Positions 22,284 to 35,516 of a stretch of DNA of 64,000 bases are shown piece after piece (the first letter of the stretch is position 1; every line of letters begins with the position of its first letter). The position numbers were made by a program, and so were the translations under genes. The stretch is taken from the NCBI GenBank assembly GCA_002105175.1, contig MCGE01000025.1:1-64000 (forward strand). Reading direction: 5' to 3'. The DNA is from Absidia repens (Eukaryota; Mucoromycota; Mucoromycetes; Mucorales; Cunninghamellaceae). The notes beneath the pieces were generated by a model. It was not told the DNA's origin and searched no databases. It saw only the letters and a program-made list of their open reading frames with translations.

Positions 22284-25200
22284 CTATTCTACGATTTTGA
22301 TGTTTCCGGATTCCCATGTCTGGAAGTCGCCTGATTTTTGAGGATCGCCAAAGAGGTGAAGGGCTTGTACCCGGATTTTGTATGTACCAAGAGGAATGTG
22401 GACGCCATCATCATCGGCATCATCATCCTTACCATCGGGAGTTTTTGCGTTGGTGTTGTTTCCTTTGGGGTAATAGTAGCCATCAAGAATAAGAGAATGT
22501 ATCAATCGTCTGGTGGTCAGTGTGTTGCGAGGCAAGTACGTTAAAGGAGGAACAATATCACCGATCACTTTACCGTTAATGCGTTCCAAAAGTTCAACCT
22601 TCACCAGTCGAGTGCCAGTCAGTAATCGGAAGTTCAGCAGGGGTGCCAATTCCGTGTCATTATTGCTGCGTTGGATCGTCAAGGTATCGTGCTTGTCATA
22701 GACGACGGTCGAGTTGTCGCTGGTAATAAAAGGGGTATGGTGATCAAACACTGGCAAGTCCTTTTGTTTTCCAACCAGACCAAAATAGGGGACTGAAATG
22801 TCATGACTTGACTGGTGGCTCCTTGACTTGAATTGTACATAGCCACCATACATAATATGCTTCTTGGGATCGACATCAGGAGGAATCACCGTCACCTTCA
22901 CTTGAACGGATTTACCAGGAGCGACCTTGATGGTTTTTTTGGACAGACGTAATTTTGCGATAGCCGTAGTGTAGTTGAGAGGTTCCAAATAAGTATATCC
23001 GTCTTCCGCAACATCATATGGCAGGATGGCGAGAGTAGCATTGTTGGAAACTTGATAAGACACCAACTTATCCCCATGGTTCATGATGGTAAGGGTATGC
23101 GTTTTGTAGTTGCTAGATGCTGTGTCGTTAAAGCTAATGCTGCCGGGAGAAACGTGTACTTTTTGTGTAATTGTGTCGTATACTATGTACAATATAACCT
23201 CCAAGTCAGTATAGGGCGCCAGTAACTCTTATATATTTTTTATTTTACTCTTTTATTGCTTACCTTGAATCAAACCAGCACCTTGTCGAAGGGGACTATC
23301 TAGGCCTTTGGGACCACGGGCCAGAGGAGCCTTGTAGGCATAGTTTTGAAAGTGTTCTAAGACGGTATTTGGTTCCATTGTGTAATTCTTTCCAAGGGAG
23401 TTCAAATATAGGGCAATAGAGCCAGCCACATAGGGTGTCGCCATAGAAGTTCCAGACAGAGTGCCCCAGTATCCCAATTTACGAGGCAGAGTAGAATAGA
23501 TGCTACCGCCAACACCACTAATGTGAGGACGGAAATCCAATTCATAGGATGCACCAACGCTGGAAAAGACTGAGACGGTGTTTGCGGTAAGAAGGGGTAA
23601 AGGAAGTTGGCCAAGGAATTTCAGCTCGACTATCTTGTCATCATCCAGTTGATCGATCAAAGCCTCACCATATTTAACAGAGATACCCATGACAGGAATT
23701 GTAGCATTGTCAATACGAGGGCTGTACATGATTTTGGAGGAATTCTTGTACACCACCATTCCAAGAGCACCAGCTTTCGCCAGATTGTGGACCTTTTCCT
23801 GAAGGTGGCAAGAGCCTTCTTCCACCAGAGCATATTTTCCTTTCACTGAAGCAGGCGCAGGACATCCAGCTCCCAAGAATCCATAGTTGTCGTCACCCGG
23901 TACAAGTTCACCAGAGGGATACGTCTTGACCTTTGTAGAAGAAGGGATTGCAAAAGCTATAATCACAGTTAATGAATAAGAAAAAAAAAATCAATCAGTA
24001 ATCGTGCGATAAATTATTGTAGTAATAGCTTGCACATACCGATATTGTCCTTCACATGAGATGCCTTGAAATGAGGAATCAGTACATTTTCATTGTCAAA
24101 CGATGCCACCGAGAGAGTATTGTCTCCAGTAGAGGGGGATCCAACAGTAAATGCACCATTGAGACCATCATTTCCTGCAGCAATCACCACTATAAATTAA
24201 AAATAATGAGATATTTGAAATAAAATGAAAAAGTATTTTGACTTACTATGAATGCCTCTTTTGGCGATACGAGAAGCTACAACAGCTGTGGGAGATTCAG
24301 ACCAGCCACTATTATCACCAAGACTAAGATTGATAATATCACACCCTGCTTTTTCAGCTTTCAATAAAGCGTCGATAATCACGTCATCTTCTGTTCCGCC
24401 AGTGCAACCAAATACCCTCCATACAGCCAAGGTAGCATCGGGGGCGACACCAGTAAAGTTCTATTATATAAAAAAAAAAGTAACACAAATTCATTTAATA
24501 TCAGAATATTTTTTAAGTAACGAATATAATTTTCCAAAGATTCTCTTACATCCGTTTTACCAGCAATGATTCCAGAAACATGAGTTCCATGACCTATTAT
24601 CAAAAAGTACATGAGATAAAAAAAAATCCTTTCAGAAGAAAATAATCATTCTTACCAGAAGCTCTTGTATTAGCATCGCAGTTTTCAAGGGGGGTAGGAC
24701 CTGGTTTGATAATAGGATCGTCATCAGATGGATCAAATTTGTCACCGACCAAGTCTTCACCATAGCGAACCTAATAGAAGAATAAGGAAACAAATGTTAA
24801 TGGCAAATTTTTACCCAAAGGCAGTGTCCGAATTTTGCTTATGATAGATACCTTGAAGCCTTTGCCGAAACCACCACCAAGGGCAGGATGCATATAATCA
24901 ACACCGGAATCGATGACACCAATAATAATATCTTTGCCAGTATATTTCAGATCTTTGTGCACACGATCAACTTGGGTGAGACCATGTGGAGAAAGGAGTT
25001 TGGAGACACTGCTGTTGACACCTGCTGCAACATGTTCGACTGCGGATTGTGCAAGGGATGGCGAACTGACACGTCGAGATGGATATACCGCTAGCACGCT
25101 TTCGTCATCGAATAGGGATTGTAGGATTTGATGGTGTTGAAAACGTCTGCCGGATGAAGACGAGATCAGTTTGAAGGAGACGCCGTTAAAGACCGAATGG

Positions 25201-25430
25201 GTGAATTGACGATGGATCTTGATATGTTGAGGAGCAAACGCGTTGGACAAGGCATCGGTAAAGTATGTCACTTCAGTTGGGTGGGAGAGCTCCACAGTGT
25301 ATCGGTTTTCAATGACATTTTCATGTGTTGAGGGTTTTTTCACTTTGTAATGTTCAACAAGTCCTTCAACAATGAAAGCTGACAATAAAAAGAAAAATAG
25401 AATAAAAGAAAAAGATAGGGGTCGAAGCAT
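22284..25430 (-). CDS. Secreted subtilisin-like serine protease with PA and Fn3-like domains (subtilase A)
   Basis: Seven exons. The start at 25430 gives an immediate signal peptide (MLRPLSFSFILFFFLLSAFI); an ATG 14 codons upstream would bury it. An inhibitor-I9-like propeptide comes first. The peptidase S8 triad then appears in order: Asp in IIIGVIDSGVDYMHPALGGG, His in GHGTHVSGIIAGKTD, the oxyanion Asn in VVIAAGND, Ser in SGTSMATPYVAGSIALY. A protease-associated (PA) insert lies between His and Ser (KGKYALVEEGSCHLQEKVHN). A C-terminal Fn3-like region (HVSPGSISFNDTASSNYKTH onward) completes the C5a-peptidase-like architecture. It is an extracellular or wall-associated protease. It carries one intron (23957-24039) that its neighbour lacks. 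Confidence 0.92.
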
Positions 25431-26004
25431 TGTGCAAAAAAAATAAAATGGAGCGGGGTCTAAAATGACCACAATGCTTCAAAAAAGTAAAACGTAAAAT
25501 AAAATAAAATATCGTGTAGATGGATCAAAATTATCATGACATTTATATAGATTTTCCGTAAAAAGAAGCTGTAGAATATTATTGACTAGGACTTTTAAAA
25601 GTGGTGTCGAGATATCATTCATGGGTATCATGTTGTTTAGGAACAAAATAGGCTTAGAATCGAACCGATATATGAAGGTGTGGCTGTTCTGAGTAACGTA
25701 CTGGGCTGAATCAGGTAAAAAACAAAAAACAATAAAAAAAGGCACATTCTTCTTCTTCCCTATGACGCTCAGATTTTGATCAAATCCATTCAACAGGAGA
25801 TCATAATGTCTAATTCCAATATTGAAAGTGTTCTGCCACAATCTATTATTAGTCTCCCTTGGTTACTATTCCAGTCTTTTGGTGCTTTGAAATATGTTCC
25901 AAGCACCGGGAATTGAAAGAGTGCATGCATACCATATAGATTTCAGGGGCAATTACCAAGATATGAACCACTGTATTGAGGTAAAAATAAATAATGATCA
26001 CACA

Positions 26005-26046
<42 letters not shown>

Positions 26047-26357
26047 CCATACGATGCCGACTAATAGCTGTCCGTAAAAATCCAATTTAACCCCTGTAAC
26101 AATCCTACAAGCATATATCACCCATTCCATAACTTTTTGCTAAAATGTACTATTGTAAACGTATAATGACAATGTTTTTTATTAAACGGTACAATTAAGA
26201 CGGGATGAGAGGAGAAAAGAGGCTACCAATACAAAATAATAAAATAAAAAAACCATAATACGGTAAACTAAAGGGAGAGGGAAGATAAATGGTATTACAA
26301 GTAAAAAGTAATAATAAAACAATAAAGGCAAAAATAAAATACAGCTATCATCTAGTA
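25431..26357. other. Spacer between tandem subtilases
   Basis: About 930 bp, no gene supported. It contains the promoter of subtilase A (minus strand), the (AC)n microsatellite at 26011-26043 and the subtilase B 3' flank. Confidence 0.5.
26011..26043. repeat. (AC)n microsatellite
   Basis: About 16 uninterrupted AC dinucleotides in the spacer between the two subtilase genes. Confidence 0.95.
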
Positions 26358-29300
26358 TTAGTTTGTCACCTTGATATGGCCAGAGGTCCAAACATCGAAG
26401 TCCTTGGCAGATTTGGGGTTACCAAATACATGGAGGGCCTTCAATGTGAGTTGATAGGTTCCTTTGGGCACAGGGACACCCTTCAAGTTGGAAGCCTTGT
26501 TAGACTTTGGAAGGTAAGTAGCATCCCAACCGAGGGCTTGAGCTTGTTCACCGGGGTTCAATGTATTGCGAGGTAAGTAGGTTTGGTCAGGGAAAGCCTT
26601 GCCAAGCACCTTCTTGGTCTTGACATCGACGACTTCGGCTTGAAGGAGAGCAGTAGGGGTAATGAATCGAGTGATGAGATAGGCAGCGGCAGTCTTGTTG
26701 CTACGGTGGAAGACGAAGGTTTCATTTTGTTCGTAGGCCACCTTGCCATCAGAGTCACTGCTAAGGTAAGGGAAATCTTGATCATAGATAGGTAAATCCT
26801 TTTGACGACCAACCACACCAAAGTAAGGAATGCTTAAGTCGAGACCGTTCTTCTTGCTGGATGATTTGAGTTGGACATAACCACCGTACATGATGTGTTC
26901 CTTGGGATCGGTATTAGGAGGAATGACGGATACCTTGACCTTGACGGATTTACCAGGAGCAACCTTGATAGATTTCTTGGAAATGCGTAATTTGGCAGCA
27001 GACTTGGTGTATGAGATAGGTTGGGTGTAAGTATATCCAGATTCCTTGCGATTGTAAGGAACAACACTGAGGGTAACGTTGTTGCTAATTTGGTACGACA
27101 CAGTTTTGGAGCCACGGTTGGTGATGGTGAATGTTTGAGATTTGTGCTTGGTAGAGGAAGTATCGTTGAAGCTGAATTCACCAGGGGTAATGTGCACCTT
27201 TTGCTGAAGTGTATCGTAAACTATATATAGATATAAAGCATTTGTCAGTCAGTGCTCATCATTAGCTCCACCTTTTTTTTTTTTTTTTTTACCTTGAATA
27301 AGACCAGCACCTTGACGGAGAGGAGTATCAATATCCTTAGACCCATTTTCAACAGGAGACTTGTAGGCATAGTTTTGGAAATCTTCCAAGATAAATGCAG
27401 GCTTGACCTTCTTGTTGTGGCCCTTCAAAGACTTCAAGTAAAGAGCGATAGAGCCGGATAAGTAGGGAGTGGCCATGGAAGTTCCAGACATAAGAGACCA
27501 GCTACCCAAGTAACGAGGAACAGTGGAATAGATGTCACCGCCAGGGGCGCCAATGTTGGGACGAAGATCCAATTCGTAAGAAGCACCAACGCTAGAGAAA
27601 GAGGAGACAGTTTTGGCGGAGGCAAGAGGAACAGGGGTGAGTTTTCCATCGAAGGTCAATGTCACTTTTCCTTTCTTCACAGCAGCAAGGAGAGCTTCAC
27701 CATCCTTTTGACCAACGCCGAGGACAGGTACAGGAGCATTAGGAGCAGAGGGGGTAAATGCGTCACCACCAGCATTGTCATAAACCACAACACCAATAGC
27801 ACCAGCCTTGTTCAAATTATCCGCTTTGATAGAGAAAGTACATGAGCCACGTTTCACCAAAGCATAGTTACCTTTAACGGAATCAGGGATGTTTTTGGAG
27901 TCACAAGCATCTTGAGAACCACCGACTTTTGAGTCACCAGCCACAAGGTCACCAGTTTTGGGTTTACCACCTACGCCAGAATAAGTAATATCTTTAGAAA
28001 GTCCAGTAGCCTTAAGCTTGTAAACCAGATTGTTGGAATTGTCAAAAGAGGCCACAGAAATGACACCCTTGCCTGTACTGGGAGAGCCCACAGTGAAAGC
28101 ACCACTTGCCCCAGCATTTCCAGCGGCAATGACGACTATTAAAGGTAGAGTAAAAAAAAAAAGCGTAGTGAGTATTATGTGCAAATGGTCATGTTTTTGT
28201 TTTAGTATAAATTAAGACTAACCTGGTGTTCCCTTTTGCACAATACGGGCAGCAACCACAGTATCAGGACCTTCGGACCAACCACTGTTGTCACCCAAAC
28301 TCAGAGAAATAATATCACTACCGACATCGTAAGCCTTCAATAAAGCCTTGATAATAATATCATTTCCGGTCGATCCTGTACAGCCAAATACTCGGTAACA
28401 AGCCAAGGTAGCATCGGGAGCAACGCCAGTGAAATTCTAAAAGATTTATAAATAATAACAAAAATAAGCATATATTCCATTCATGAAATGCACTAAAATG
28501 TGTGCATCGATAAGAAAACTTACAGCAGCTTTACCGGCAACAATACCAGCAACATGAGTGCCGTGACCTAATGTAAAGAAGAAAAAAAAAGTGGTGAAAT
28601 AAGTATTTTGCATTAAAAAATTTATCTATGCATACCGAAGAATCATGCATTACCTGAAGCACCAGATTTAGCACCACAGTTGTCGAGAGGAGTAGGACCA
28701 GGTCGAACGATAGGCTTGGGTTGATCGCTGTCATATTTGTCACCAACCAAATCTTCACCATAGCGGACCTGAAATGCAAAAGAAAGAAAAGCAAAAAATA
28801 AAAATAAAAAAGGATCAGCATATACACAAATAGACATATCACTGACATAAACAAATCCAATCGTCACTAAACTTACTTTAAATCCTTTCCCAAAACCACC
28901 ACCAAGAGCAGGGTGGTAGTAATCGACACCGCTATCAATAATGCCTACAACAACACCTTTACCAGTGTTTTTCAATTCCTTGTGTACACGGTCAACTTGA
29001 GTCAAATGGTGAGGCGAGATAGCTTTGGCGATAGAATCGTCTTCATGGACAGGAGTGGAAGTGAGTTGAGGTCTTTGAATGGCGCGAATGGGATACACGG
29101 CTGTAACGTGGTCATGGTCAAACAAAGATTGAAGTTTTTCATCATAGCTAGAAGCGGTGACAGCAGAAGGATTGGGATCGTCCAGGTTGAATGAAAGACC
29201 AGCAAAGAGATCATGAGTGAATTGTTCGTGAATCTTGACATCTTTATCAAAAGTGTTAGATAAGGATTGAGCAAAAGGATAAGTGGCATCTTGTTGAGCA

Positions 29301-29446
29301 AATTCCACAATGTATCTTCCATGGATCAAGTCTTCAGAAGAGGAAGCCTTGAATTTTCGATGTTGAAGAAGAGCATCAGTGGAGCCTTGTAGAAAAAGGG
29401 TGGCAAGAGCAAAAAGAGGTACAATCGAAATCGAACGCCGCTTCAT
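26358..29446 (-). CDS. Secreted subtilisin-like serine protease, tandem paralogue (subtilase B)
   Basis: Same order of parts as subtilase A and same strand. Signal peptide MKRRSISIVPLFALATLFLQ from the ATG at 29446; then an I9-like propeptide. Triad: Asp in VVVGIIDSGVDYYHPALGGG, His in the exon near 28560-28525 (GHGTHVAGIVAGKAA), Asn in VVIAAGNAGASGAF, Ser in SGTSMATPYLSGSIALY. A PA insert follows the Asn (VKGNYALVKRGSCTFSIKAD) and a Fn3-like C-terminal domain starts HITPGEFSFNDTSS. Exons 5 and 6 of paralogue A are fused here (27297-28137). By-eye similarity to A is strong throughout the catalytic and C-terminal regions and weak in the signal and propeptide. Tandem duplication is the simplest explanation. 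Confidence 0.92.
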
Positions 29447-31423
29447 TGTTTTGGAGGGGTTTAAAAAGAAAAAAAGAGAGGAAAGGAAAAGGAAGGAAAG
29501 GGGTAAAAAAAAATAAATAAAAAAAATTGGTGTGTTTTTATACACACTAGTAAGATAAGGAAGAAGAAGGGGATGAAGGTATAAGTAAAAAAAAAAAAAA
29601 AAACAAAAACAAATCTGTGTTTATTTATATAGTCGTCGAAAGGGACGAAAAATGATGGGGATGATAAAATCCTGGTGTGCCTTTTATTCATTTGAGGCAA
29701 GTTATCCCTTTTCGGGTTCTATTGCGTAACGTTTCAATCCTCATATTTTAATTATTCATTGTAACCGAGAGAGATCAGTATGTAAAAAAAATAGCTATAA
29801 TGCAGCATCAAGTTTCTCCATTTATCAATTCTTACCTTAAAGAAAGGTATGGAGATACTTCTTTCCACGCTCACGAAATAATGTCAAACGATGATAACAG
29901 CGAAGGTTAACCGGAGTTTCAGTTTACCTTACAGCACTTTTGACTTTTTTGGGAGAAACCGTGTCTGTATGATTGGATTTTCTTCAATCTTTAACCATGT
30001 GTGTTGATGGTTTATGGGAGGAGGAGGAGGATACTAAATATACATTTATATATACTGTAATGATTGAATGCAGTATCATACATTATGTTTTAATAGAGAA
30101 AATCAATTTGCAATGTATATAAAATTTGACCTCATAATATCATACTGTAAATATCAAGGTACATGAAATTGCGCGTAACACAAGTGATATTGCTGATGGT
30201 GATCTTGGAAATGTTTGTTCCCAGAAAAACTGGTTATACATTTTTTTTTTCTTGATGCATGTCATGTTCAATTATGAGATGGAGTGAGTGGTCATGCTTC
30301 CCATCAATGAATGAGAGCTTTCGAAATCATAAAATAAGGGGCAGCGAATTTTTCATTTCAATCTCAGCATATATGTGATTCATTTGATACAAATAGAGAT
30401 GATGAAGACATTCGGGCGTAAATGTTATCAAAGTCTCATTGAAGTGTTCTCTGCGTACATAGTCAATATCTCAGTGTATGCTGTAAATAAACAAATAAGC
30501 AAGACGATAATACTATTTATATAATGAAAGCGAGAAGTAAAAAAAGTTATCATTTTTATACGCATTCACACTACGTATGGGGTCGAAATCATCACTGTTA
30601 TTGTCAGAAAAAATAATTTTTTCGTGAACAAGACATAATCCAGTTAATCCGTTTTTATTTATGGAACACGAAGGAATGAGGAGAAAAACATAAAGTTGAT
30701 CGGAAAGAATTGAAAATTTGAAGGGGCTTTCTTAACATTCACTGATAACAAAAATTACCACGGCAACACCACCTTTATTTCTCACCGTCCCCATACATTA
30801 GTAAGCCACTCACATCAACAAATCGATATACTGTATTATACCCATATTTTTTGCATGATAACTTATTCTGAAGGACACTTTAACCTATTTACACGATGGC
30901 GATTATCACGTGTAAAACTAATTGTCATTAAATTCAACCACCATATTGTCATACTGTATTATATTTCATAATGATCAATCATTGACACAATAAGATATGA
31001 TATGACAGCAAGAGAGGCGTACCTCTTTTTTCCTTCGTTCCAACCAATTGTTCCTTTGTTGTAAATTTAAAGATAAAGTTGGTTTCCTTACAGATGCAAA
31101 TCATGTGCTTTACTGAAATGGCGTTTTGATATGAATCAAGGGCTGTTATTGGTTCATAAAAGTGGGAAGGGTAGTCTTGCTTGTACCCGTTTAAATGATT
31201 TTGACTGGACGGCGGTATCAGTGAGTCACGTTACAAGAAATGAACTTGCTGAACTCCTTTTTAGGCAGAGCACTTCTTCCCCCGCTTTTTTTCCCTCGCC
31301 ATAGCGGTGTTTACACTCCGATTTCCTGCTGATCCCTTTAAATTTTGTTTCGCCCCCTTTTTTTTTTTTTACCTTTTTTTTTATTTTTTTATTTTTTTAG
31401 ATATATCTCTATACAATTATTAC
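29447..31423. other. Long AT-rich intergenic region without recognised genes
   Basis: About 2 kb between subtilase B and the MFS permease, which point away from each other, so it holds both promoters. Short ORFs here are unsupported. It shows none of the dispersed-repeat blocks seen in the other large gaps. A T/C-rich leader (31358-31400) precedes the permease start. Confidence 0.45.
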
Positions 31424-33806
31424 ATGTCAGACAAGCGTGAAATAGACGACGTGGTAATCAAGAAAGCTGAAATTGATTATGTTGATGATTTGGAATCCAA
31501 TGACAAGCTTGACAATGAATTCGTCCCTCCTGATGCTAAAGAAATGCGAAAGCTACTTTGGAAGCTAGACCTGCGTATTGTTCCATGGCTGTAAGTTTAA
31601 AGATCGCAAAAAAAAAATAAAAGAGGAAGATCTACACAGCAATGATTAGTATACACTGCTTACTTGACAATTTCTTTGCACTTCATTTATTATATCCGTA
31701 TCATATATAAATTAGGGGTGTCCTATATCTTTGCTCTTTTTTGGATCGGGTGAATATCGGTAACGTTAAAGCGGTTAAACTGTTATGTAAAGTAAGGCTT
31801 ATCAACTAAAAAAAGTTTCTTCCGTGTTGAATAGGCAATGCAAAATTGGCTGGTATACAACAAGACCTCCATGTATCTGACGATGCATACAACTGGGCCC
31901 TTTCAATTTTCTTCATTGGTTATATCATCTTTGAAATTCCTTCCAACTTGATGTTGAAAAAAATCGGACCAAATAAATGGATTCCTTTGGTGATGATTGC
32001 TTGGGGTGTGACAATGTGCGCCATGGCCGCCATGACAAATACAGCAGGTTTATTAGCAAGTCGCTTCTTTCTGGGAATCACTGGTAAGTTTATTTGTGAA
32101 TGATCAACATTCCAGAAAACGATCAACTTACCTTTGATAATTTATATATTAGAGGCTGGTCTTTTTCCGGGTGCAATTTACTATCTCTCATTATGGTTTA
32201 CTCGACAAGAACAAGCTTCTCGAGTGGCTATCTTCTTTAGTTGCGCTACCGTCGCTGGTGTAAGTTTAAAAATAAAAACAAGCAAGTGCTCAGCATATAT
32301 CATATAGTCTCTAACAATTGTATTATTCACTGTTTTCCTTTCTTTAGGCTTTTGGTGGTGTGCTAGTAAGTCGCTCTTTTCTTTTGAAAGCAGGGGGGGG
32401 GCAGGGGTGAGAACGGGGCGAACGATATTCTTTTTCAAAACCAATCGCTCACCTATAACCAATATTATACCATTTATAGGCGTACGGTATCATGCAACTC
32501 GGAGGAAAAGGCTTGACTGGATGGCAATGGATTTTCATCATCGAGTCTCTTCCAACAATTCTCTTGTCTGCTGCCACTTACTTTATTCTTCCTGATCTTC
32601 CTCACCGAGCAAAATTCATCAATGAAAGGGAACGTGCCATTGTGCTACATCGATTGACTGTTGACGCTGGACCATCAACTGAAACCCATTTTTCTTGGAA
32701 GCAATTCTACGCCGCCTTTACTGATTGGAAGGTTTATATGCATTCCTTGATTTACATTTGTGGCTCAACTCCTCTTTACAGTCTTAGCCTTTTTCTGCCA
32801 AGTATTATCAAAGGCATGGGTTATACCGATTTGGCTGCTCAAGCTATGTAAGTGAAACGTTTAACAAAAATCGCAGATCCGATTTGGGTAGCTGACTTCT
32901 ATTTTATTTTTGTGGATGTTGTCAAATCTAGGTCGGCTCCTCCATATGCTATTGGTATTGTCTACATGAGAAAACCCAATGATAGACGGAAACAATCATC
33001 TCACCTCTATACTCTGTACTTTTTTTTGTAGCGTGTTTCTTCACTGTGGTGATTGCTTTGCATGCGGATAAAAAGCGAGAACGTGGATTACATATCGCTG
33101 CTCCTGCTTTTGTTGGTATGATTGGTTATTTGTTGCTTGTAGTATTGAAAGATCGTGGGCCTGTGGCAATGTATATTGCTGCGATTATTACAACCACTGG
33201 CGTATTCTCCCATATTCCAGCCATGTTATCCTGGTTTACTAATAATATTGGTGGTCATACAAAGCGTGGTGTAGCAAGTGCATTCATCATATCAATTGGG
33301 GTAAGTCCGTTCCATAAACAAAGAAAATGCTGTACTTATTGCTGGGCACGATCACTGACCTTCTTTTATTTCTTCATTACAAAATTATTATAGAACGTTG
33401 GTGGTGCTATCGGTGGTCAGGTAAAAAGAAAAAAGGAAATAGCAACATACACCTTACTGATCATTGCTTCTTTATTGATTTATTTTATCCTTTTAAGGTG
33501 TATCGTGCAGACGACGCTCCATACTATCCTCGCGGTCACTCGATTTGTCTTGGATTGATGTGTGGTGCCTGGGTTTTTTCACTGCTTTTCAAGTTTTTGC
33601 TGAACCGGGAAAACAAACGCCGTGCCAATTTAACCTCTGAACAGCATGCGAAGGAATCCAGCGGTGAAGAACTCTGTGACTTGGTAAGATAATGCAAAAA
33701 AAAAAGCTGAATTAATATAGATTATATGCCGTATACTCATGATTATTACTGTCTATTTGGGGGGGGGTTGATTTTATAGCATCCTGACTTTAGATATATC
33801 TCCTAG
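31424..33806 (+). CDS. MFS transporter, allantoate permease/anion:cation symporter family (Dal5/Tna1-like)
   Basis: Plasma-membrane proton symporter for small organic anions such as allantoate, nicotinate or related carboxylates; the substrate cannot be read. Exons start 31424-31590, 31716-31759, 31835 onward. TM1 is followed by the family signature LDRVNIGNAKLAGIQQDL, and the A-motif-like region by IGYIIFEIPSNLMLKKIGPN. Further helices include PGAIYYLSLWFTRQEQA, WQWIFIIESLPTILLSA and VGMIGYLLLVVL, with the second half after the cytosolic loop TETHFSWKQFYAAFTD. The open frame appears to stop at 33692, but a donor at 33684 and acceptor at 33779 join CDL to HPDFRYIS-stop (33806), the ending expected for this family. 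That junction is preferred. Confidence 0.88.
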
Positions 33807-34851
33807 TATTATACTCCTCTATATTTTCCATACTTATTTACTGTATATCTTTATTGTATTATTTATCTGTTTGATTATCCTTCTTTATCTTTAATGCTAC
33901 ATATTTTTAATAAAAATTGAGATATCCAGGCAGGATTTTAGGACTTCTAGTGATTCAGTACTTGTCAAATTGCCCTATATCAATGTCGTGTGCTGAAAAT
34001 GTATACTCTTTATTTGCTCATTACGAGGGGGGGGGACAAGTTATAAGTTACATGTCAGCGTTGCTATTTCTACATTTTAGGCTTCTTTTGCTTTTTTGCA
34101 CCTTATAGTTTAGAAGTAGTATATATCTGTCATTTTTCCCTTCACATACTTCATCTCCATTAATTAGCCACAGTCCCATTCATTCACAATTCCCGGCCCC
34201 TGATATTTTGACTGTGTATTCTTCTATTTTAACATACATGGTCTGACGCTCCTTTGTAGCTTTTGGAAATTATATATGAGCTGATTGTGTAGAAGGGTTT
34301 GTGCGGAAGGGGATGTAAATTTATATGTGATGAGATTGGATGCCTCTGATATTATGAGGTTAATCGATTCTTGTTGAAGAGGGAGTATATCTAATCTATA
34401 AGACAAAACTATAAGTACAAGATATGATGCAAAAGCAGAAAGACAAGGCATATTTTAGTCAGATATAGATAAAAATGATGACAACGAAGCTAAGCTAGTC
34501 TAATATTAATAGTGTGGCACATTTATAAAATAGACGCATTTATATGTATATGTGGATGCGCTTATAGGATATTGTGCTGAGATTGGGACAATATGCTATA
34601 GAATAACGTAACATAAGACAAACTAGTCCAATTAACGAAGGCACACTATCCTATAACACGGTGATTGATAAACTATTCTATAATGAAGGTGAAAGTAAAT
34701 TATGTCAATTTTCTTCATCTTTCAGCAACAGTACCAAGAGAAAATAACAACCATATCACCGATATTGTATGGTGTTAACTAAAAAATATGGGAGTGCCTT
34801 TTTTGTACCCATCACAAAAAAATCGCTTCACTTGAGACCTTACAAAAAGCA
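33807..34851. other. Gene-poor region upstream of repeat copy B
   Basis: It contains the permease 3' UTR (TTTTTAATAAAAATTG near 33906), a G9 run near 34027 and AT-rich sequence. Around 34480-34530 the sequence CTAAGCTAGTCTAATATTAA resembles the reverse complement of part of the repeat family (AGCTTAGTTTAATGTTAG), suggesting a small inverted fragment. No gene supported. Confidence 0.35.
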
Positions 34852-35516
34852 ATTCAAATCCCGCCCACGTGAAATATTTATTTTCTCTCTCCCCCCTTTT
34901 TTATTTTTGCGGCTCTCTTTCTTGTTGATCATCTTTTTTCTTTTTATTTTTTCTTCATCATTCAACTTTCACAGGGTTATATTGGACTTAGAGTAGTGTT
35001 AGGACTAGTTTAGAAGGGATTTCAGAAAAGGAATTACAAGATGCATGGGAAAACCCTTTCATTTTGGATCTAGGATCTGAGGCCATCATTAGTTGGCTTT
35101 TCGGTGCCTTCATTAGCTTAGCTTAGTATCAGTATGTCTATATTTTGTCTCTATATCCGAATAAAATATGACCCTTTTTACTTATCTCATTGAAATATGT
35201 CTTATTAGTCTCTCTCCTGTTTTGTAGAATAAATGCCTTCTTTTTTTTTTTTTTTACTAACAATCAATCCCGTTTGATTAGTGTTGACCATGTTGTGCTT
35301 CACTGATAAATATACCTTTTAGACGAGAAAGGTTTTTCTCGTGCCTTGTACAATAAAATATGTTACATACATTTTGTAGTCGTCTATTTAGTTCAATATA
35401 TCCATTCTTCAAGTCTCCCAATAATCTCCTTCTTCCTAGCATTGATAGATTCCTGGTACAATGAACCCCACAACATTAGTTTAGCGTTGACCATTATTTA
35501 TGATTCAGTAAAATAC
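34852..35516 (+). repeat. Dispersed repeat family, copy B
   Basis: It begins ATTCAAATCCCGCCCACGTG, continues through a T/C-rich tract and has the invariant block ACAAGATGCATGGGAAAACC at about 35037. The first signal GAATAAAATATG ends at 35170. The module TTTGATTAGTGTTGACC lies at about 35274 and a second signal-like CAGTAAAATACG at 35506-35516. An extra CAATAAAATATG is at 35350. No coding capacity. Bounds are set by comparison with copies A, C and D. Confidence 0.75.

Noticed and set aside
25650..25670. AATCGAACC as a minus-strand tRNA T-arm
   Set aside because: Flanking bases do not pair into a T stem, and no anticodon or acceptor stem can be drawn.
34850..34865. ATTCAAATCCC at the start of the repeat copies as a Pol III B box (tRNA-derived SINE)
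   Set aside because: No A box or tRNA fold upstream. Copy D has TTAAATTCC at the same place, and the elements carry polyadenylation-type signals instead.
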